Assembly (NCBI GenBank): GCA_011009095.1
Contig: VTPC01000392.1
Span: forward strand, 5,874 to 69,873
Length of the DNA stretch: 64,000 nt
Source of the DNA: Ignelater luminosus
Taxonomy: Eukaryota > Arthropoda > Insecta > Coleoptera > Elateridae
Reading direction: 5' to 3'
A model generated the notes under the pieces. It saw only the letters and a list, made by a program, of their open reading frames with translations. It ran no database searches and had not been told where the DNA came from. Every line of letters starts with the position of its first letter. Within the stretch, counting starts at the first letter, position 1. The translations under genes were made by a program, and so were the position numbers. This document shows positions 23,160 to 35,476 of the stretch, one piece after another.

Positions 23160-24347
23160 AATAATAACAATAAAGTTTAGAAAACTAATGATAAATTAAT
23201 TGTCATGAGGAGAAAAAAAGAAACTAATAGTAAAGAATCTGAAAATGCTATTTGAAATTCAAAAGAAAACTTAGTGATACAGTAAATAATGTAATAGATG
23301 TAGATCGTTCTAGTTACAGTTCTTTACAGAAGAAGAATGTAATCCAGTTACAGAAGCATGCGATAAAATAGACGGGACCGATGTGATTGAATGGTAACTA
23401 CCATATTTTCCAATATTTAATTTATATTAATTTTTAATTAATCCCAAGAATTTTCTTACTTACAGGTAACAAATGAGATTACACATTGAAAATTGAACAC
23501 AACACAACATTTATATTTGTAATACTTGCCAATAGAAAACCATCAACTAATACCAAGTCAATGCACATGTTAGGGTTCATACAGGAGAAAAGCCTTTTCA
23601 TTGCAGCCTTTGTGATTTTAAATTTTCATTTTATAGCAGTCTCTTCTTACATAAGAGGATTTACACGGGAGAAAGATGATTTGGATGTGAATTATCTCAA
23701 GCTAGATCTACTCAGAAATCAGCTTTAGTAGACCATATAAAGCTTACACTGGAGAAAAATCATGTGAATGTGAAATTTGTCATAAAAGACCTGTACGTAA
23801 GAGTCAACTAAATCAACATCAAAAAGTTTATACAGACAAAAAAATCTTGTGAATGTGAAATATGCAATTCTAGATTTTGATGTAGAAATAACTTAAAAGA
23901 TCATATGAAGGTTCATACACAAGAAAAACCATTTAAATGTGAAATAAGTAGTTTTTAATTTTTCTGCTAGATTTAGCTTAAAAGACCATTTCAGAAACCA
24001 TCCAGGTGAAAATAAGTCATTCAAATGTAATTTATGTGATTAGACAGCTAATGTATGTAAAAACTTATCAAGACATATCATCGCTCATACAAATAAAAAA
24101 TGTTTTCAGTGCGGTATATATGTCAACAGAGATTCAAAACTTGACATTCTTTAGCAAGACATTTAAAAAGTCACAGTGATGAAAGACTTTTTAAAGGCAA
24201 AGTATGCCAGTCCAAGTTTTTATTCATGTGAAAACTCATACTGGAGAAAAACCATGTAAATGTGAATTATGCTCTTCTAGTACAACTAATAATAGTGCTT
24301 TAAATAAACATAGGAAAACAATGCACCGTAAAGAAAGACTTTTATAA
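23160..24347 (+). pseudogene. C2H2 zinc-finger protein pseudogene with a possible remnant intron
   Basis: Tandem C2H2 fingers are readable across shifting frames: FICNTC with [33 protein letters not shown] followed by a degenerate final His; GEKSCECEICHKRPVRKSQL with NQHQKVY; CEICNSRF, stop, CRNNLKDHMKVHTQEKPFKC; CNLCD...NLSRHIIAHTNKK; LARHLKSHSDERLFKG; and finally HTGEKPCKCELCSS with NKHRKTMH ending at the stop near 24347. HTGEKPF-type linkers confirm the family, whose members are usually DNA-binding nuclear regulators. At least four frameshifts or stops and several lost Cys/His ligands show it is dead. Upstream, an open segment (FTEEECNPVTEACDKIDGTD, about 23320-23393) meets GTAACT at 23395 and TTACTTACAG at 23456-23465, a plausible 71-bp intron. 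If real, this was a duplicated genomic copy and not a retrocopy. Confidence 0.8.
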
Positions 24348-26544
24348 TTATTTCATACAATACAAATGTGACTTCTATCGGGAAATAATTCAGATAATAA
24401 ATCTTTTCTTTTAAATGTCAAAATTGTAGTTGGTTTCAAGTCAAATATTTGAAAGATTATCAGAATTTAGGGAAAGAAAGTGGTTTGATGAATGTAAGGC
24501 AGTTTATATATGCTGAGGAATGTTTGTGAAAAGTTTTTTGAAAATTTTTGGAGAAGATACTGTTACAAGTGCTAAATGTCAAATTGTATGTGATAGTGAT
24601 AGTGTCAAAGTGTTTTTGCTTTCTGGTCTGGAATCTTAATTTTCTAAATTGTGTCACACAAGAAGCACAAAGCTTACCCTGTTTGTTGAACAGATTGTCC
24701 AATTATTTCTAAAATTAATAAAATAAATAATATTTCAAGAAATCAGTTTTATTAATATTTTAATATTTATTAGTTTAAAACTTGTAAAAATGAATAATCC
24801 TTATAATTTAGCTTATGCATTATATAGGTACTTTAAAACCTTAGTCTAAATATTAAAGAATATTAAAGACTAGTAAAGGTATTTATTTATTTATTTATTC
24901 CTTAATTAAATAAATAACTTTGATATATTTTTGGTAAATGGTTACTTTTTCTACTATGTACCTATCAAATAATAGTAACCTTCTACAGGATTGTTTTTTA
25001 GCAATTTTAATGCTTATCATTTAAATAGATCTGAAATGAACTGTAAGTCATTTACACAAAATTACAACTGCAGATCAGCAGTTCTAAAGCTCTTGAACCC
25101 TTTTCATTAGTAGAAGTAAATGTGTACCAAAAAAATAGATCAGTAGAGCATTGCATTTATATCTAGAAGGTTTCCCAATACTGGTGCTCTTTGATTTTTT
25201 TATGGTTCTTTTAAATTTTGCCAAGACAAATACGAAATCTAGTTTCCATTTTTTATAGTCTATTTACAACTTTTCTTTTTCCCAGTTTCTCTTTTTTTAA
25301 TTAACAATGAGTACATTTTATAATTCAATTTCCAAAATAGGGGAATCTAGCAAAACTTTAGCTTCTTGTTGCATTTTATGTATTCTTGCAAAGTTATCAG
25401 TGTTGTTGTTGTTGATATCATGAATCATTCAGCCACTTTGTAATTGATAATATGTCTAGATAGGTTCTTCTTGAATAGCTTTCCTTCTGGTTACTGAACC
25501 TAAAGCTTGACCTAGTAAAAAGTGAGAGTGATAGAAATGAACAATCCTGAGCAGAGACTAGCATTATTGAATATTAAGCTTAAATAAGTAGGGTCGATTA
25601 TTATGGTTTAGTGAGGTTTTTTCAAATTGCCTTCTAGATTTGATGGCAAGATAAAGACTTGATCAGAAACCATACTGGATTGGTGCCCAGATTTTTTCTT
25701 GTCTTGGTTGCAGATTGATCAAAACACAAGTAATTTGGTTTAATTACAGTGTATTTCTAGTTTTAATAAAGAAATTTTGTTTCTTCCTAACCATGGAGTT
25801 GCCACATCTTAAAATACTGGTATTCATTCCCAACAATAAATTGATTCTTTGAACTGCATAATCGAAGTAAATTAGTATTGCAACAATTTGATGAAACACA
25901 CTTTTGCAGTATCTTGGCATTCTTTCTATCATCAGTTAGTAGCCTTGAATGACATCAACATTAAAATTTCAAGATACAGATTCTGTTATTATTCTTTTCA
26001 ATCAGCTTATGGTGCTCCTTATATTTAATACATACAGTTAACAAGCAGGGTAGACTAGAGTGATCAAGTTACCTTGTACTAACTCACGGGTAGCTTTTCT
26101 TGTTAAGTTTGAAACTCTGTGGCATGGTATATGTACTAATTGTTGGTGTCTGCTTGTGGATCTACTTGGCAATCGTGCAGCATTACATATAGAATATCTT
26201 TGTGAGCCGTAAATTTGTCAAAATCCAAACTTTAACAAGCAGTTGCCAGTAAAAATAGGTAAATTCTGAAGATAGACTTCGCGCGATGTAGAGGCAAGAT
26301 AATCTGTTGTGAGCTCTGGTGAACTTGCAACCAGAATTTTGGCCAAGCAATTTTTGTATGTCTATAAGGTTGATCGTGATGAATTGCTTGAAAGACGACA
26401 AAATGAACTGGAAGTGCACTTTAATAATATAACTATTCACCATACGAGAATAAATTGCTATGCAAGAATTCTATTCAAGGTATTGATGCAGCTCAACTTT
26501 TATTGGCAAAAATGGTACAATGGATGGATTTTCTTCCAGATATC
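24348..26544 (+). other. No gene recognised; short tetranucleotide repeat
   Basis: AT-rich. An (ATTT)n run of about 19 bases lies at 24881-24899. Frames near 24460-24702 and 25744-25932 (minus) carry no motif. The + strand around 26309-26450 (SSGELATRILAKQF...ELLERRQNELEVHF) could be the pre-integrase part of the Bel/Pao element that follows, but this is not certain. Confidence 0.35.
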
Positions 26545-26935
26545 CATTGCTCGTCAAAATCACTTGATCCTATCGTGAATGTTGTGCGTTCTGGTCTTCA
26601 GCGGCTAGATAGAAAATATCCATTTGCCGTTTCTAAATGTCATCCGTTCACTAAGCTAATAATTTTAAATGGGTATCATACACGCAGGTTCAAAAGCAAT
26701 ATTATTTGCAACGAGGCAAAAGTTTTGACCCTTTAGCGATAAACAAGCTGTGAGGAGAGTGCTAAATAGAAATGTGTGTTATACGTGGCAGAGATTTTGC
26801 AGGTCCTTTTGACCTCGAGCCTGGTGATTTATGAAATCGTTCTCTTGGGAAGGCACACGTGCGCATTGTCATGTGCTTTACTATTCGTGCTGTTCACATT
26901 GCGTCATCAGATAAATTATATACCAATAATGAACT
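26545..26935 (+). mobile_element. Bel/Pao LTR retrotransposon fragment (integrase zinc-binding to core)
   Basis: The + strand reads LDPIVNVVRSGLQRLDRKYP, then FAVSKCHPFTKLII, the 'PIILPKxHPFTKLII' block ahead of the Bel/Pao integrase. After a frameshift come HAGSKAILFATRQKF and RRVLNRNVCYTWQRFCRSF (zinc-binding HHCC end). After a second shift come AGPFDLEPGDL and VRIVMCFTIRAVHIASSDKL, which match the integrase core DFAGPF and TxAVHxE region. The second acidic residue has been lost. Stops and two frameshifts show it is inactive. Neither LTR was identified, so this is an orphan internal fragment of about 390 bp. Confidence 0.7.
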
Positions 26936-29261
26936 TAAATAGTTTTGTGCAAAATTACCCAACGAAAGTTCTGTTTCCAACGTTTGCATTGAAAAATATA
27001 TTAAATGAAATTTAATAAAAAAAAATTATCTTTAGTTTTAGGAATACCACCCCATTACCTTCACTATAGTAACCGTCACTCAGATAGTCGAATAGCAAGT
27101 TTCACAATAAATCTCTGCTGCAGATTTTATTATTTTATAAGCGTAGCGTTTCAGGCAAAGATAAATCATAAAGGAAACCGTTTTAAAAAAATCTTAAAGC
27201 TAGACATTTTGTAGGCCACTTGCTGTACACGACATCGTAATGCAATGTTGCCTATATTAAACTTACTTTCTATAATGTCTGTAATACTATAAAATATAAG
27301 AGAGCAAAAGAAAATTAAATTTATTTTAGTTTACCAAGACTGTGCAGTTTTATTTGTTTTTGCTTTGACTTCAAAAGAAATTACAAGTAATTTGTTGCGA
27401 TTAACTGTTTTGGAGAGAAATACAACGATAAACAGAGAAAATGCTTATCTTCATTTAAAAGTGTTCATTGAAATTTGTTCCTAATTACATTTATAATATG
27501 AAAATAATTATATCCTTTAATAAGGATTGTAAGTTAACTTTTTAATTGAATAACAAAAGGGAGAATTAGAATGAGAAAACTGTTCTTGCAATTTAAACAA
27601 AAGGAATTATAAACGTGAAACGTTATAAAGAATTAGAAAAATGCATTCGTTACCTTATCTCATCAAAACCATTAATTAAAACTTTATTATATTCGTTTCA
27701 TCATTAAAACATCTAAGCTATAATAACTAGGTAGATTTTCCTAACAGGCTTTGTAGCAAGAAATGTATTTCCCAGTATTATATTTTAGAAGACGCACTGG
27801 TGATTATTGCTAAAATAAATTTGAATGTTGTTCGTTTGTTGTATAAACCAAAATGCAATGTGGGAGACCAGAAAGAGGTTACATATAACGTAGTGATGGA
27901 AAGGTAAATGCATCGGTATTGACTTTGAAAGTGAAACCACAGAACGGATGTATGTAATTATATTTACTAGCGTATCAGCAGTAAAATCGTAAATAGCACA
28001 TCAAAGACGTTTAGTAAATATTAGTAATTCAGTCAGATTAATATCCCCATACAGGAATGCAATGAAGCAAATATGTTTCAGATAGTGAAACTATGAATTA
28101 GTTGCATCGATTCTATCCCAAAAACCGATTTGTCTGAAATAAGGTCATAATGCTGAGATCAAACGTGCTTTTAGATGTCCTTATAAACTTATTAGATAAC
28201 AGAGAATGAATTTGCTTTGTCCCAAATTGCTTCTGGTGCTCTTGCGTGGTTATCAGATGTTAAAATTGAGCGATTTAACTAAATTTAGTCCTTAAGCACT
28301 ACAATTCATTGCAAAGAAATTTATCCTAACCTTGACAGTAAAAATGCTTTTAAATAACCTCAACTATATTTGATAAAAAACTAAATAACCCAGAAAGACT
28401 CATTCTTAAAAATATTAAGGTTACCTTTACTGTAGGTTCTTTCCCTAAAAGGTTTGTCAGATTTTGATTTGATGACAGTGTGTGACTTTTCAAAGTTGAG
28501 ACCGTTCTATTATTTGAACCAATTGAGACTTTTTTATTTTTCAAGAAATTATCTATTTGTAATAAGACTGAAAGTGCTACCGATTCCGACTTAGTCAACG
28601 CATGCTTTTTCACCCGGTTGAACAGCCTCATTCAGGAAATTTACTTAAGGCTTGGTAAAATGTTAGAAAAATAGTTCATCTCTCTACATTTTGTTACATT
28701 TACTCCCAAGGATACGTTCTTTGTCTTTTGACTTTTCTTCTGAAATTTTAAATTATTCTATAGTTTCTTTAGGATGTACTCGAATCATTTCTGCCTTTTT
28801 TTATAATTAGGTAGATGTTTTTCTAATTTTAATGTACTTTAGTTTTAAAAATAGGCCTTCCATTAATAGAATTTTACATTTCTATTGCAACAGAAAGTTG
28901 CAGGTTTATATTAGGGAAAAACTTATCAGGAAAAGAATTCGACCAGTCAGCAATACCTAGACAAGAAGAAGATCCTAAGAACCCTGAAAAACCTAGCAAA
29001 GTTGATTTTAAAAGCTCTCGATATCTTATCAAAATTGAAGCGACCAGTGTCAGTGGTGTGACTTAAAACCCCAACTAGAGCAGGTGTTTCTCCAGTTTTT
29101 ACCAGAACTAAGCATCCATTCGCAAACGTTGATGATCTCCTAGAAGGTCATCATTTTCAGCTCGAGAAATCTCTTCAAATTATTTGAAGCATGCAGAACA
29201 TTATCAAGTCTTAATACACTTGAATGGATGCTCCAGTTCTAATTTTTTGCTTTTACATTTT
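26936..29261 (+). other. No gene recognised
   Basis: AT-rich sequence with scattered chance frames, for example 93 codons on the minus strand at 28350-28631 with no domain. Nothing supports a gene, an RNA or an element boundary here. Confidence 0.45.
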
Positions 29262-29462
29262 AAAGTTGTAAATCGAAATCTTACCTTATCTTGTAAGTCA
29301 ATGAATAGTTGCTTTTATTAGAAGAGATCAAGAGAAGTAAGGATTTACAACTGAAGGATGTGGAAAAAAACAAACTCTATTAAGCCATATCTTTATTAGC
29401 ACACAAATAACTTCTGGCCCTGGACGTGGTGGACAGTTACCAGACCGGAGCTGAGACTTTGG
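29262..29462 (+). repeat. Left 201-bp terminal inverted repeat
   Basis: Reverse complement of 30110-30310 with only scattered mismatches, for example GAAGAGATCAAG against GATGAGATCAAG. The high similarity implies a fairly recent insertion or arm conversion compared with the decayed neighbours. Confidence 0.85.
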
Positions 29463-30109
29463 GACTCACTTGCAGTTTATTCTGATGCCAAATTCCTTGG
29501 CATCACCTTTACTCCCACGTAACCCATAGATTTACAAAACGTTTATGTTCCGTCATTTACTGTAGATTCACCTTTGTCGCCATCATACTGCCGTATGCCG
29601 CTCGACTCCCACAAAAGGAAAACATTATCTGTAGAAAGATGTTCAATATGAACCAATTCAATTCTTTGGAGGAAGTTGTACGACCTGTGGGGATATCAGT
29701 ACTGTTCACCAAATCAAAGATCACACCTTCGAAACACTTTGAATCCGCCTTCCAGTTCTCAGAAGAAAACCTAAAACACTAAGTAAACATTGATCGGCCA
29801 TTCTTCTCGGTAATGCCAATAACTTGACCCCAAAGTTGGAAGACTTTCGTGAACCTACATCCGCCGAAGCAGATGACCCTTCAATTTTTTGAATTCCATA
29901 AAGCCAGCTTCATACTCATATTTTTCCCAAAAGAGCCTAGGTCCTGAAAATACTAATGAGAGCCCGTTGAAATTAAGTGTGTACATGAAAAAAGTTTTTG
30001 GCATTTTGGCTCTAAAATGCGTACTCAGACAACGTTAAACAATTAATTTGGCATTTGTCTTAAGGTTATCTATTATAAATAAATTTCTGCAAAACAATAG
30101 AAGAAATAA

Positions 30110-30310
30110 CCAAAGTCTCAGCTCCGGTCTGATAACTGTCCACCACGTCCACGGCCAGAAGTTATTTGTGTGCTAATAAAGATATGGCTTAATAGAGTTT
30201 GTGTTTCTCCACATCCTCCAGTTGTAAATCCTTGCTTCTCTTGATCTCATCTAATTAAAGCAACTATTCATTGACTTACAAGATAAGGTAAGATTTCGAT
30301 TTACAACTTT
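30110..30310 (-). repeat. Right 201-bp terminal inverted repeat
   Basis: Inverted partner of 29262-29462, same length, starting CCAAAGTCTCAG and ending CGATTTACAACTTT. Confidence 0.85.
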
Positions 30311-30369
30311 GACTATCATAGATGTTATTCTGAAGTTCAAGAAAAGTTTGAGCATTGGCAGATTGTCGT

Positions 30370-30960
30370 GTTATAGAATAAACCGGTTATAACCTGATAA
30401 GTGGAAAATTAAGGCACAGTTTACCCTAAACCTTAACATCTCCGTCCAAGACGTGGCCAAGAAACTAAAAGCTCCCATTCACTGATTCAGAAGATCAAGA
30501 AGCAAAATGGATCTTAAATCTGTAAGACTCAACCCAACCAACTTGACTCCGTTGCGGGATGCTGGACGAAAACAGGTACTAAGATCCGGGCGAAGAAACT
30601 GTGCGCCAACTTGATCGGGGATTTTGACCGAGTCTGGGCGGACGGCGCAGATTCCTGGTTTAGAATTTTTCACCGCAAACCATCTGACGGTGATTCTATT
30701 CCGATGGAGAAAAGGTAGAAACAAGTAGACAAGTTTTTAAAAAATTGATTTGCTTGGCAAGGGATGTGTATGTGTGCCATAAAATTGCCTCGTTTATCAC
30801 AAAAGGCACGATCAGTCAAATCAAATCAAATACCCTGAACTGAGACCAATAGAAAAATATTAGGCGATCGTGAAGCGAAAGCTCTTGAGCATACGTGAGA
30901 AGGCGCATCGCTCGGTTTAGAAAAGAGTAGGAACCAATGAAGTCAATGGGACTACAGTGC
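30370..30960 (+). pseudogene. Tc1/mariner-type transposase pseudogene
   Basis: Readable pieces in order: WKIKAQFT, then LNISVQDVAKKLKAPI (helix-turn-helix, about 30432-30479); KSVRLNPTNLTPLRD; a frameshift to KIRAKKLCANLI (pre-catalytic segment, about 30588); IPGLEFFTANHL-like text in another frame (about 30648); DVYVCHKIASFITKGTI (about 30765-30815); then, after an internal deletion, YPELRPIEKY, stop, AIVKRKL (30831-30884), which holds the third catalytic acid. The family inserts at TA and cuts and pastes DNA. Multiple shifts and stops show it is dead. It resembles the reverse-strand remnant at 9870-10330. Confidence 0.65.
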
Positions 30961-33900
30961 GAGGTCAGTAGCAAAACATTAGTGTTATTTTAGTTCATGG
31001 TTGTTTTTTTTTCAAAACTCATTTGTATCTTCGGTTTTACATTTTTTTTGTTTTTTGTGTCAACCGGGGATTCTAAAATTCATGTTTTGTAGTTTATTTG
31101 GGATTTTATTAGAAAGTTAACTTCATACTTGAAATATCTAAATTGGAACAAGGAAAAATAAACAAAAAACCACTTAAAGGTTCCAGGACTGTGCAAAAGC
31201 CTAGAGACTGCCTTGACCAACTTCATCAATCATCAGCATACAGGCCAACTCCGTTCAAATTATGAAACGTTGTAGTTAGTGGTCCTCTAATATTTTTTTC
31301 ATGGTTTTCTTTAGTGGTGAAGGCAAATACCAGAACAGTATTTTTCATGGACCAGTTGCTGAAACATAACAAGTTAACACCACGCAATAATAGCAACGTC
31401 ATCGTAACAAAACGCAACCGCCGACTGCGGAAAATAACACAAGAAACTTTATGAAACTTCTTCAAGAATCAGTCGTCGCCGCATAAACATGCTGCTACTC
31501 TTGCGTAGACTGAGTGATCTATATATTAGCGATCCATGATCCACAAAGTCGCACAAAGTAAGTGCACGCTTTAAAAGAGGTTTTTGCTAAGCAACATTGA
31601 TAAGCAGCAGCTTAGCTTTGTTTTTTAATCTCTGCCTTACTTCACTTATTTTGTTTTCAGCAATCCAATTAAGATTTCTGAATTTTTTAATACAACACGA
31701 AAGAGTTGCCTGAAACAACAATATATCGTACTTGCAGTATTTGTTTCGCATTAAAAACGTAAAGCAAGTACTAATAAAAGGGTGAATCCATCTTGATTAC
31801 TTTATTAAATTTTTCATTAGGTCACCTGCAGTTTTTCATGATCAGGCTTCATTCTGTAGTGATTCATTCCACCAGGCTACTTCTGGTAACCCAAAGTTCG
31901 GTTCTGCCCTCCATCATGCTACCTGCGGCAGCCTACTGTTCAAATTTGCTCTTCCCCAGTTAGATACGGTCAGGTTTCATTACGCTTGGCAAACTACAAA
32001 AGATGCATTTTAAAGATGAACCCACACAGTGTATCTGATAATTTATTTTAGAGATTATTTTAGAGATTATTTTCCGCCTCCAAAATTTAATGGAATCAGC
32101 AACTGCCAACTTTGCCGACCATAGTTACAAATTAAACAAGTCAACTACTTGCCATCGGTATTAAAAGGATTTGGCACCAGAACTCATTCTAAAACTTTCT
32201 TAGGGCCTTAAAAGGATATTGATCTAAAAAGATTTTTTTAGTAGAATGTAGTAGGTATAATAATAGGTGTATAAATTTATAGGTTAGGACTAGATAACGA
32301 TCTGATTGGGCTAATTTCAGATTCGTACTTTAAATCATCGGCATTGAATAAAACAATTTCTGCGTTCCAACAGAAGCACACATATTATAGTCTACCTTCT
32401 TCGGCAAGTTTATGATTTTAATCTGAATGAAAATATGTTTTTGACAAGAGCTTAAATGGACAAGATACTATAAAGAAAGTATCAAAATAAATAATTTGTA
32501 TCAGACAGAATATCTTTATCTTCCACACAGATGCTTGCAATCAATTTTGAATGGTTCTTGGACTTTTCACTTTTACATATTTAAATACAAATTGTGACAC
32601 TAGTCATAGCATAAACTTTAAATCGTTAATGCCATTGAAATGAGTTGGTTTTTATTTTGTTATCAAATCAGTTAAATGCAACGGATAACATGTATAGGTA
32701 AGAAATTATGTACCTAGCATACCCCAACCGGAACAAAATCTCTCATAATATAGTTTTGTACGTTTTGTAGTCACTAATCATTTCATTGGTTTTATTTAAC
32801 ATGTGATACTACAAACTGACAGTGAGAAATATAAGGAACTGGAATTTGTTATTCTTTTTACATGACAGTACTGTGTCCTTAATTATCATGTTATTTACAG
32901 CTATCAGTTACTATACTAATGCACAAGATAAGATTTAAAGTAACTTCTGTTATATACAAGTTTAAATCAATGATAATTTCCTACTTAAAGATATTACAAA
33001 ATCGTGAAGAGAAAAAAGAAAACTAAACTCTTGACGTTCTGACCAGTTTGTCATATGGACTGTAAACCACTTAACAATAAATCATGGTATTAAAAACCAA
33101 TAAGTGAAAAGCATACTGTTATTAGAACAATCTTAAAGATGTTTCCGGAAATAAATGTTGGATTTTCTAATAAAAAATGTGTGTAATGATAATTTAAATT
33201 TTAAATTAGTATCACTATGATACGAGGAAGCAATTTTTAGTAGTTACTTGTTTTTGCATTCATTATAATCATAACTTCAACTTTGTTGAAATGATTGTGA
33301 TTTTAAATAAATTAAGATCTCTTGATCTCAAATGCTTTCTTTTTTACAAAAACGAGAAAGTCTAAATTTTATCCATGTATCAGATTATGAAAATATTAAA
33401 CCTACGTAGGTATAAAATTAAAACCACAGGCATGTATGAAATACATCAATGAAATTGCAGAAGAAAATCAGAAAAAGAAAGAAAGAAGCAAAAAATAGAT
33501 CTCGCGCGCGTTATGTACAGTAATAACGACAAGTAAAAGTGAAGAAAACTTGCAATAAAATCCCAACAATGTAGAACAGCAGTCATCGGAAAAAATCTGC
33601 GGAAAGGCGAAGGACGCTGCACGGTCACTTATAAAATCATTTGAAAGCATCTCGTTTTATTCTTGCAGCAAAACAACGTCCTCCTGGTCAGAACATACGA
33701 GTAATTGCGCTTGGATGCTGCCCTGCCCAACATTCACTACTTTTACTCGATCGTTGAATAATCTCTTTTACTTTCACTGCTACAGTTTGTCCTTTTACAT
33801 TGTTTTCATGTTTTGATATTAAAATTAAAATGCGTGTTAGGAGTGTTTCCGCATTTAAATTAGCTAATTCCTTTTTTGCTGTTGTTGTTGAAGAGGATTG

Positions 33901-35476
33901 TTATTTTGCTGACATAACTGACATTAAAAACTAGTAATTTGAATAATTAAAATGTCCACTTACTGGAAATAATTTAGTATAACAATTACTTTTAATAGTA
34001 CAGTATTAAACTTTATGAGATTTGAAATTTGCTAGACATAAAATATAATCTAGATATAAAATATAATTTCATTGAGTAATTTTTAATATGTTGAAAATAT
34101 AACATTTAGTTTGCTCTTGTTCCTTATTGTGCGATCAATGATTATATAACAATCGAGTCTGATAAGCAATTGTTACTCTTAACAATGAAAATTGTCGTAC
34201 TTTAGACAAAAAGTATTCATATAACCCACTGATTAATTATTAAATGAATGAACATTACATGTAGAATATAATCTGAATCGGGTTCGTTCACCTTTTCTTT
34301 TAAAATAACCCAACTGAAATAAAACTCCGTATATGTAAAAGGCGCATTAGGCGGCATCGATCTCCTTTTAACCATTAATTTGCGAAATTCACGTTATTTG
34401 ATTCTTTTAATGAAATTACTACGACCATTTAGAAATGTGAAGTAACAGTGCAATGTGGACTTATGTATTTGATGCATAAAGGAATAAATTAAATGTTTCT
34501 AATCTAACGAATATCTGAATAGAGTTAAAATAGAGCTTTATGATTATTTTAAGTATTTCCAAAAAATTTTGAGATGTAATCACTAATCATTATCCAAGAT
34601 GATAAGCTTTGAATCCGTCAATGCCATTAATTAGAAAGGGTTGCATGACACTCTTTATAGTGATGTAAGTAGCAGTTGTTCTTCTTACAGTAATGTAATG
34701 GACAATGTTTTTGAACATTTAAATTGGATTTTTATCTCATGAGACTTATTTTACGAAGTTATAAACGCAATGTATATAATTTCTATCCAAACGCGATACA
34801 TTAAGTTAATGTACAATGTTAAAGTAGTATTGCTATTTGTGATTTTGATGCTAGAATAAGACAATTTAGTCATAGAATAGTGTGTTTGTTCATTGATATT
34901 GTAGCTTTAGATAATAATGTATGGATAACATCCTCAGATAGTTAATATCAAATAATGAAGAATTTAGCATTCGTATCTTAACATTCATAATACTAAAAAT
35001 AGACAATTAAGCTTATCATATCAACACGCAAGTGATCTTAAGAATTTACATAAAATAGCTGTTTTAAGGTGTCTCGTATATCACACTTTTGTATTCACTT
35101 TTCATGGAAGTATTGACAAGAGTACAGTACGTGTATCATCATCTTGTTAGATTTTGAATTTTGTCTATCTTCATTTTTGCAGCTACTGCATTTCTAGATA
35201 AGTCAATGGCAAGTGAGTCATTGACTCCAACTGTCTTAAATTGATCATCAATTTTAAACCCTTCCTTGATGTAAATTTTCTTAGTATTGCTAAGAGTATA
35301 TTTTTTTGCTTTGCAGATGAGGTGATATAGCCTTGTATGTTTTTTAACTTTTTCCTGTTTTTTAGGTAGGCGTAAAGTAGTTAACTTGTTACGTGTAAAA
35401 GTGGGTTTAGTGACCCTGTGAAATGACGTAGCATAAAATAATAACGGTATGCCTTAAGAAACGATTAACTCTCTAT
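30961..35476 (+). other. 4.5 kb with no gene recognised
   Basis: AT-rich throughout. A 12-bp unit (TTATTTTAGAGA) repeats about 2.5 times around 32041-32071. A CGCGCG patch sits in a purine-rich tract at about 33470-33512. Chance frames at 31226-31465 and 33446-33650 (minus) lack domains. Confidence 0.4.

Larger units (their letters stand above)
29262..30310. mobile_element. Non-autonomous DNA element with 201-bp terminal inverted repeats
   Basis: Arms of 201 bp (29262-29462 and 30110-30310) are near-identical in inverted orientation and enclose about 650 bp. Both ends read AAAGTTGTAAATCG inward and the inner ends read CAGCTCCGGTCTG / CAGACCGGAGCTG. Each arm also contains an internal inverted copy of the tip (GTTGTAAATC and GGATTTACAAC about 75 bases apart), giving hairpins within hairpins. 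The central region has coding-like pieces (DAKFLGITFTPT; NSLEEVVRPVGISVLFTKSK) that I cannot assign. No clear target duplication was found. A Tc1/mariner transposase wreck starts about 60 bp beyond the right arm, which may be chance or may identify the superfamily. Confidence 0.75.

Noticed and set aside
31226-31465. Minus-strand frame ending GVGLYADD, which looks like an RT active site
   Set aside because: No other RT block surrounds it and the frame stops immediately. A four-residue match is chance.
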